Below, one piece after another: positions 5,165-7,057 of a stretch of DNA of 7,057 nt. Each line of letters starts with the position of its first letter. Positions within the stretch are counted from its first letter, which is position 1. Source of the DNA: Paracoccaceae bacterium (lineage in GTDB: Bacteria; Pseudomonadota; Alphaproteobacteria; Rhodobacterales; Rhodobacteraceae). The position numbers and the translations under genes are program-made. The stretch covers positions 1-7,057 of the forward strand of contig JAPOSK010000435.1 in NCBI GenBank assembly GCA_026709725.1. The letters run 5' to 3'. A model generated the notes under the pieces. It did not search any database. It saw nothing but the letters and a program-made list of their open reading frames with translations, and was not told the origin of the DNA.

Positions 5165-6783
5165 CACTCCTCAGCGTCAGGGATCTCTCACTCGGGATTC
5201 ACAACTCCGTCATACTCAGAAGAGTCTCTGTCAGCATTCCGGCGGGCGGAACCCTGGCACTGGTTGGTGAATCGGGTTCAGGAAAATCTCTGACGGCCCT
5301 GTCCATCATGCGCCTTCTGCCACATGGGTCCCGCGCGTCCGGGTCTGTTGATTTTGCCGGTCGCGATCTCATGACACTTGATGAAAGAACCCTCTGTACC
5401 GTGCGCGGGTTGCAGATCGGCATGATTTTTCAGGAGCCCATGACAGCCCTCAATCCGGTCATGACCATCGGCGATCAGGTTGCAGAAACGCTTCGAATCC
5501 ACGGCAACGATCCCCCGGCTGCTGCGCGCGCCATCGCCTCGGAAAGGCTGGATCGGGTCGGTCTGCCGCCGGACAGGTTTCCCCGGTCACTCTATCCCCA
5601 CCAGCTCTCAGGCGGTCAACGGCAGCGGGTCTGTATCGCGATGGCAGTGGCCATGCGCCCCAAGCTGCTGATCTGTGATGAGCCCACCACCGCTCTTGAT
5701 GTCTCAACCCAGGCGCGCATACTTTCCCTGCTGCGGTCCCTTGTGGCTGATGAGGGGATGGCGCTGCTTCTGATTACCCACGATCTGGCCGTGGTGGCCG
5801 AAACCGCCGATCATGTGGCTGTCATGCATCAGGGCCAGGTCGTCGAGTCCGGTCCAACCCGGACAGTCTTCCGCACCCTCAGTCACCCCTACACCCGAAA
5901 ACTCTTTGCTGCGACCTCACATACCCCTTCCCGGAAAGGGATCATGGGGTCTGCCCTGCTGAAAGTCCGGTCGATCGATCGAATCTACCGGCTGCCCCGC
6001 TCCAGGCTCCTTGCCCCTCCTTCCACGTTTCGCGCTGTCAGGGATGTGAGTTTCACCCTGCATTCAGGTGAGAGTCTTGGTCTCGTCGGTGAATCCGGTT
6101 GTGGCAAATCGACCCTGACCCGGGTCCTGCTTGGTCTTGATCCAGCCGCAAGCGGCCGGGTTTTTCTCGATGGTGATATCATCACCGCCACAGCTCCAGT
6201 CCCGCATCATGTGCGGCGAAAGGTCCAGGCGGTGTTCCAGGATCCATTCGCCTCCTTCAATCCGCGCCATCGGGTTGAGCGGTTGGTTGCCGAGCCCCTT
6301 CACCTGAACAAGAAACGCCTGAGCGGGACAGAACGGCGCAAGCGCGTTGCCGATGCACTGGTGAGGGTCGGGCTTGATGCTGCCGACATGGAGAAATTCA
6401 TCCATGAGTTTTCCGGTGGCCAGCGCCAGCGGATCGCAATCGCACGCGCCCTCGTTCTCCAGCCCCGACTCATCGTCTTTGATGAGGCTGTCTCGGCTCT
6501 TGACGTCTCCATACGGGCCCGGATCCTTGATCTGCTGGCCGACCTGCAAGGATCGCTCGGTCTTACCTACCTCTTCATCAGTCACGATCTCTCGGTGGTC
6601 AGTGCCATCTGTGATCGAGTCCTTGTCATGAAGGATGGACGCATCGTGGAGGAGGGTGTTCCGAATGACATCTTCTCCAACCCCACCCACAGCTATACCC
6701 GGTCACTCCTGGCTGCTGTGCCGCGTATTCCATCCGGTTGGACCCCGGAGGCGACTGGTGCCAGAGCCCCTTCAGCACGATAG
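5161..6783 (+). CDS. ABC transporter ATPase with two fused nucleotide-binding domains (DppD-DppF type)
   Basis: The energy-coupling subunit for the two permeases, 540 residues in one chain where many systems use two proteins. Domain 1: Walker A GESGSGKS (36-43), Q-loop Q91, signature LSGGQ (149-153), Walker B LLICDEP (169-175), H-loop H207, then HPYTRKLFAA (242-251), the peptide-transporter C-terminal motif. Domain 2 starts near 266: Walker A GESGCGKST (310-318), Q-loop Q360, signature FSGGQ (417-421), Walker B LIVFDEA (437-443), D-loop SALD, H-loop H475, and HSYTRSLLAAVP (510-521). All catalytic residues are present in both halves, so both sites should hydrolyse ATP. The linker (about 252-265) lacks the Cys-rich element seen in some DppD/OppD C-termini. 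GsiA and YejF share this fused layout, so substrate is unassigned. The ATG overlaps the preceding stop by 4 bp. Confidence 0.93.
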   Translation: MTLLSVRDLSLGIHNSVILRRVSVSIPAGGTLALVGESGSGKSLTALSIMRLLPHGSRASGSVDFAGRDLMTLDERTLCTVRGLQIGMIFQEPMTALNPVMTIGDQVAETLRIHGNDPPAAARAIASERLDRVGLPPDRFPRSLYPHQLSGGQRQRVCIAMAVAMRPKLLICDEPTTALDVSTQARILSLLRSLVADEGMALLLITHDLAVVAETADHVAVMHQGQVVESGPTRTVFRTLSHPYTRKLFAATSHTPSRKGIMGSALLKVRSIDRIYRLPRSRLLAPPSTFRAVRDVSFTLHSGESLGLVGESGCGKSTLTRVLLGLDPAASGRVFLDGDIITATAPVPHHVRRKVQAVFQDPFASFNPRHRVERLVAEPLHLNKKRLSGTERRKRVADALVRVGLDAADMEKFIHEFSGGQRQRIAIARALVLQPRLIVFDEAVSALDVSIRARILDLLADLQGSLGLTYLFISHDLSVVSAICDRVLVMKDGRIVEEGVPNDIFSNPTHSYTRSLLAAVPRIPSGWTPEATGARAPSAR

Positions 6784-7057
6784 AGTTGCCTTGAGGATCC
6801 TGAAGACACGATTCCATAAGAATCAGCAACTGGCATCATTCTCCTGGGACGGTTGACCGGTCATGGGTACAGCTTGCAGCAGACGGCTGCCACTGGATAT
6901 TTTCGGAGCGGAAATCATGCGATCATGACATCTGGCGCAATGCGAAGAGTGCCACCGGCCCGATTCCCTTCAATCCGGAATCAATCCGCCTTCAGGCACA
7001 TCACTCGGGATTGGAGGGTCCCGCGAAGTTGGTAACAATTCCGGTCTTCGAGGCCAA
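6784..7057. other. Region downstream of the ABC operon, no gene seen
   Basis: No frame here has a good start signal or a recognisable product. TGACCGGTCA (6854-6863) is a perfect 10-bp palindrome. GCAGC (6876-6880) and GCTGC (6886-6890) form a short hairpin with a 5-nt loop but no T-run. No clear terminator for the operon is visible, and a binding-protein gene does not begin within the window. Confidence 0.45.

Noticed and set aside
6478..6492. Second ATPase domain has DEA instead of the usual DEP after the Walker B glutamate.
   Set aside because: The catalytic Asp and Glu are intact, and DEAVSALD is a variant I know from other DppF-type ATPases, so it does not suggest loss of function.
6064..6690. 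A 208-codon minus-strand open frame opposite the ATPase.
   Set aside because: It mirrors a strongly conserved ABC ATPase domain and has no start signal or recognisable product.

Overview
The window looks like chromosomal DNA of a moderately GC-rich Gram-negative bacterium, most likely an alphaproteobacterium. This is an inference from the TerB/J-domain protein, the peptide-type ABC transporter and the codon usage; no rRNA or marker gene confirms it. No tRNA, rRNA, transposase, integrase or cas gene is visible.

Layout: (1) 83-550, minus strand: a complete small nucleoside 2-deoxyribosyltransferase-family enzyme with a strong ribosome binding site. (2) 551-2657: an unusual accessory stretch. 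It opens with a nearly identical but truncated copy (603-838) of the leader and first 55 codons of the TerB/J-domain gene, whose intact copy lies 1,976 bp further on (2579-2823). Between the two copies lie a gene-poor segment, one plausible small membrane-anchored coiled-coil protein (1304-1567) with an operator-like promoter, a 29-32-29 bp repeat-spacer-repeat that resembles a minimal CRISPR unit (1594-1683), a weak minus-strand ORF (1586-1864), and about 0.7 kb without a convincing gene. (3) 2658-3347: intact TerB/J-domain co-chaperone-like protein. (4) 3402-6783: a tightly coupled operon of two DppB/DppC-type permeases and one ATPase with two fused nucleotide-binding domains; both internal junctions are 4-bp stop/start overlaps. 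(5) 6784-7057: no gene seen.

The two permeases and the double ATPase make a complete inner-membrane core for importing peptides or similar solutes. No periplasmic binding protein is encoded here, so it must be elsewhere, or outside the window, if the system is an importer. The TerB/J-domain gene reads in the same direction 54 bp upstream and may be co-transcribed. The deoxyribosyltransferase is divergent from it; in the presumed ancestral arrangement their 5' ends would have faced each other directly, before the 1.98-kb segment flanked by the duplication separated them.

The most unusual parts are the segment bounded by direct repeats, the CRISPR-like repeat pair and the dyad-rich promoter of the coiled-coil gene. 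None of these alone proves a new system. The ABC operon and the deoxyribosyltransferase look ordinary.
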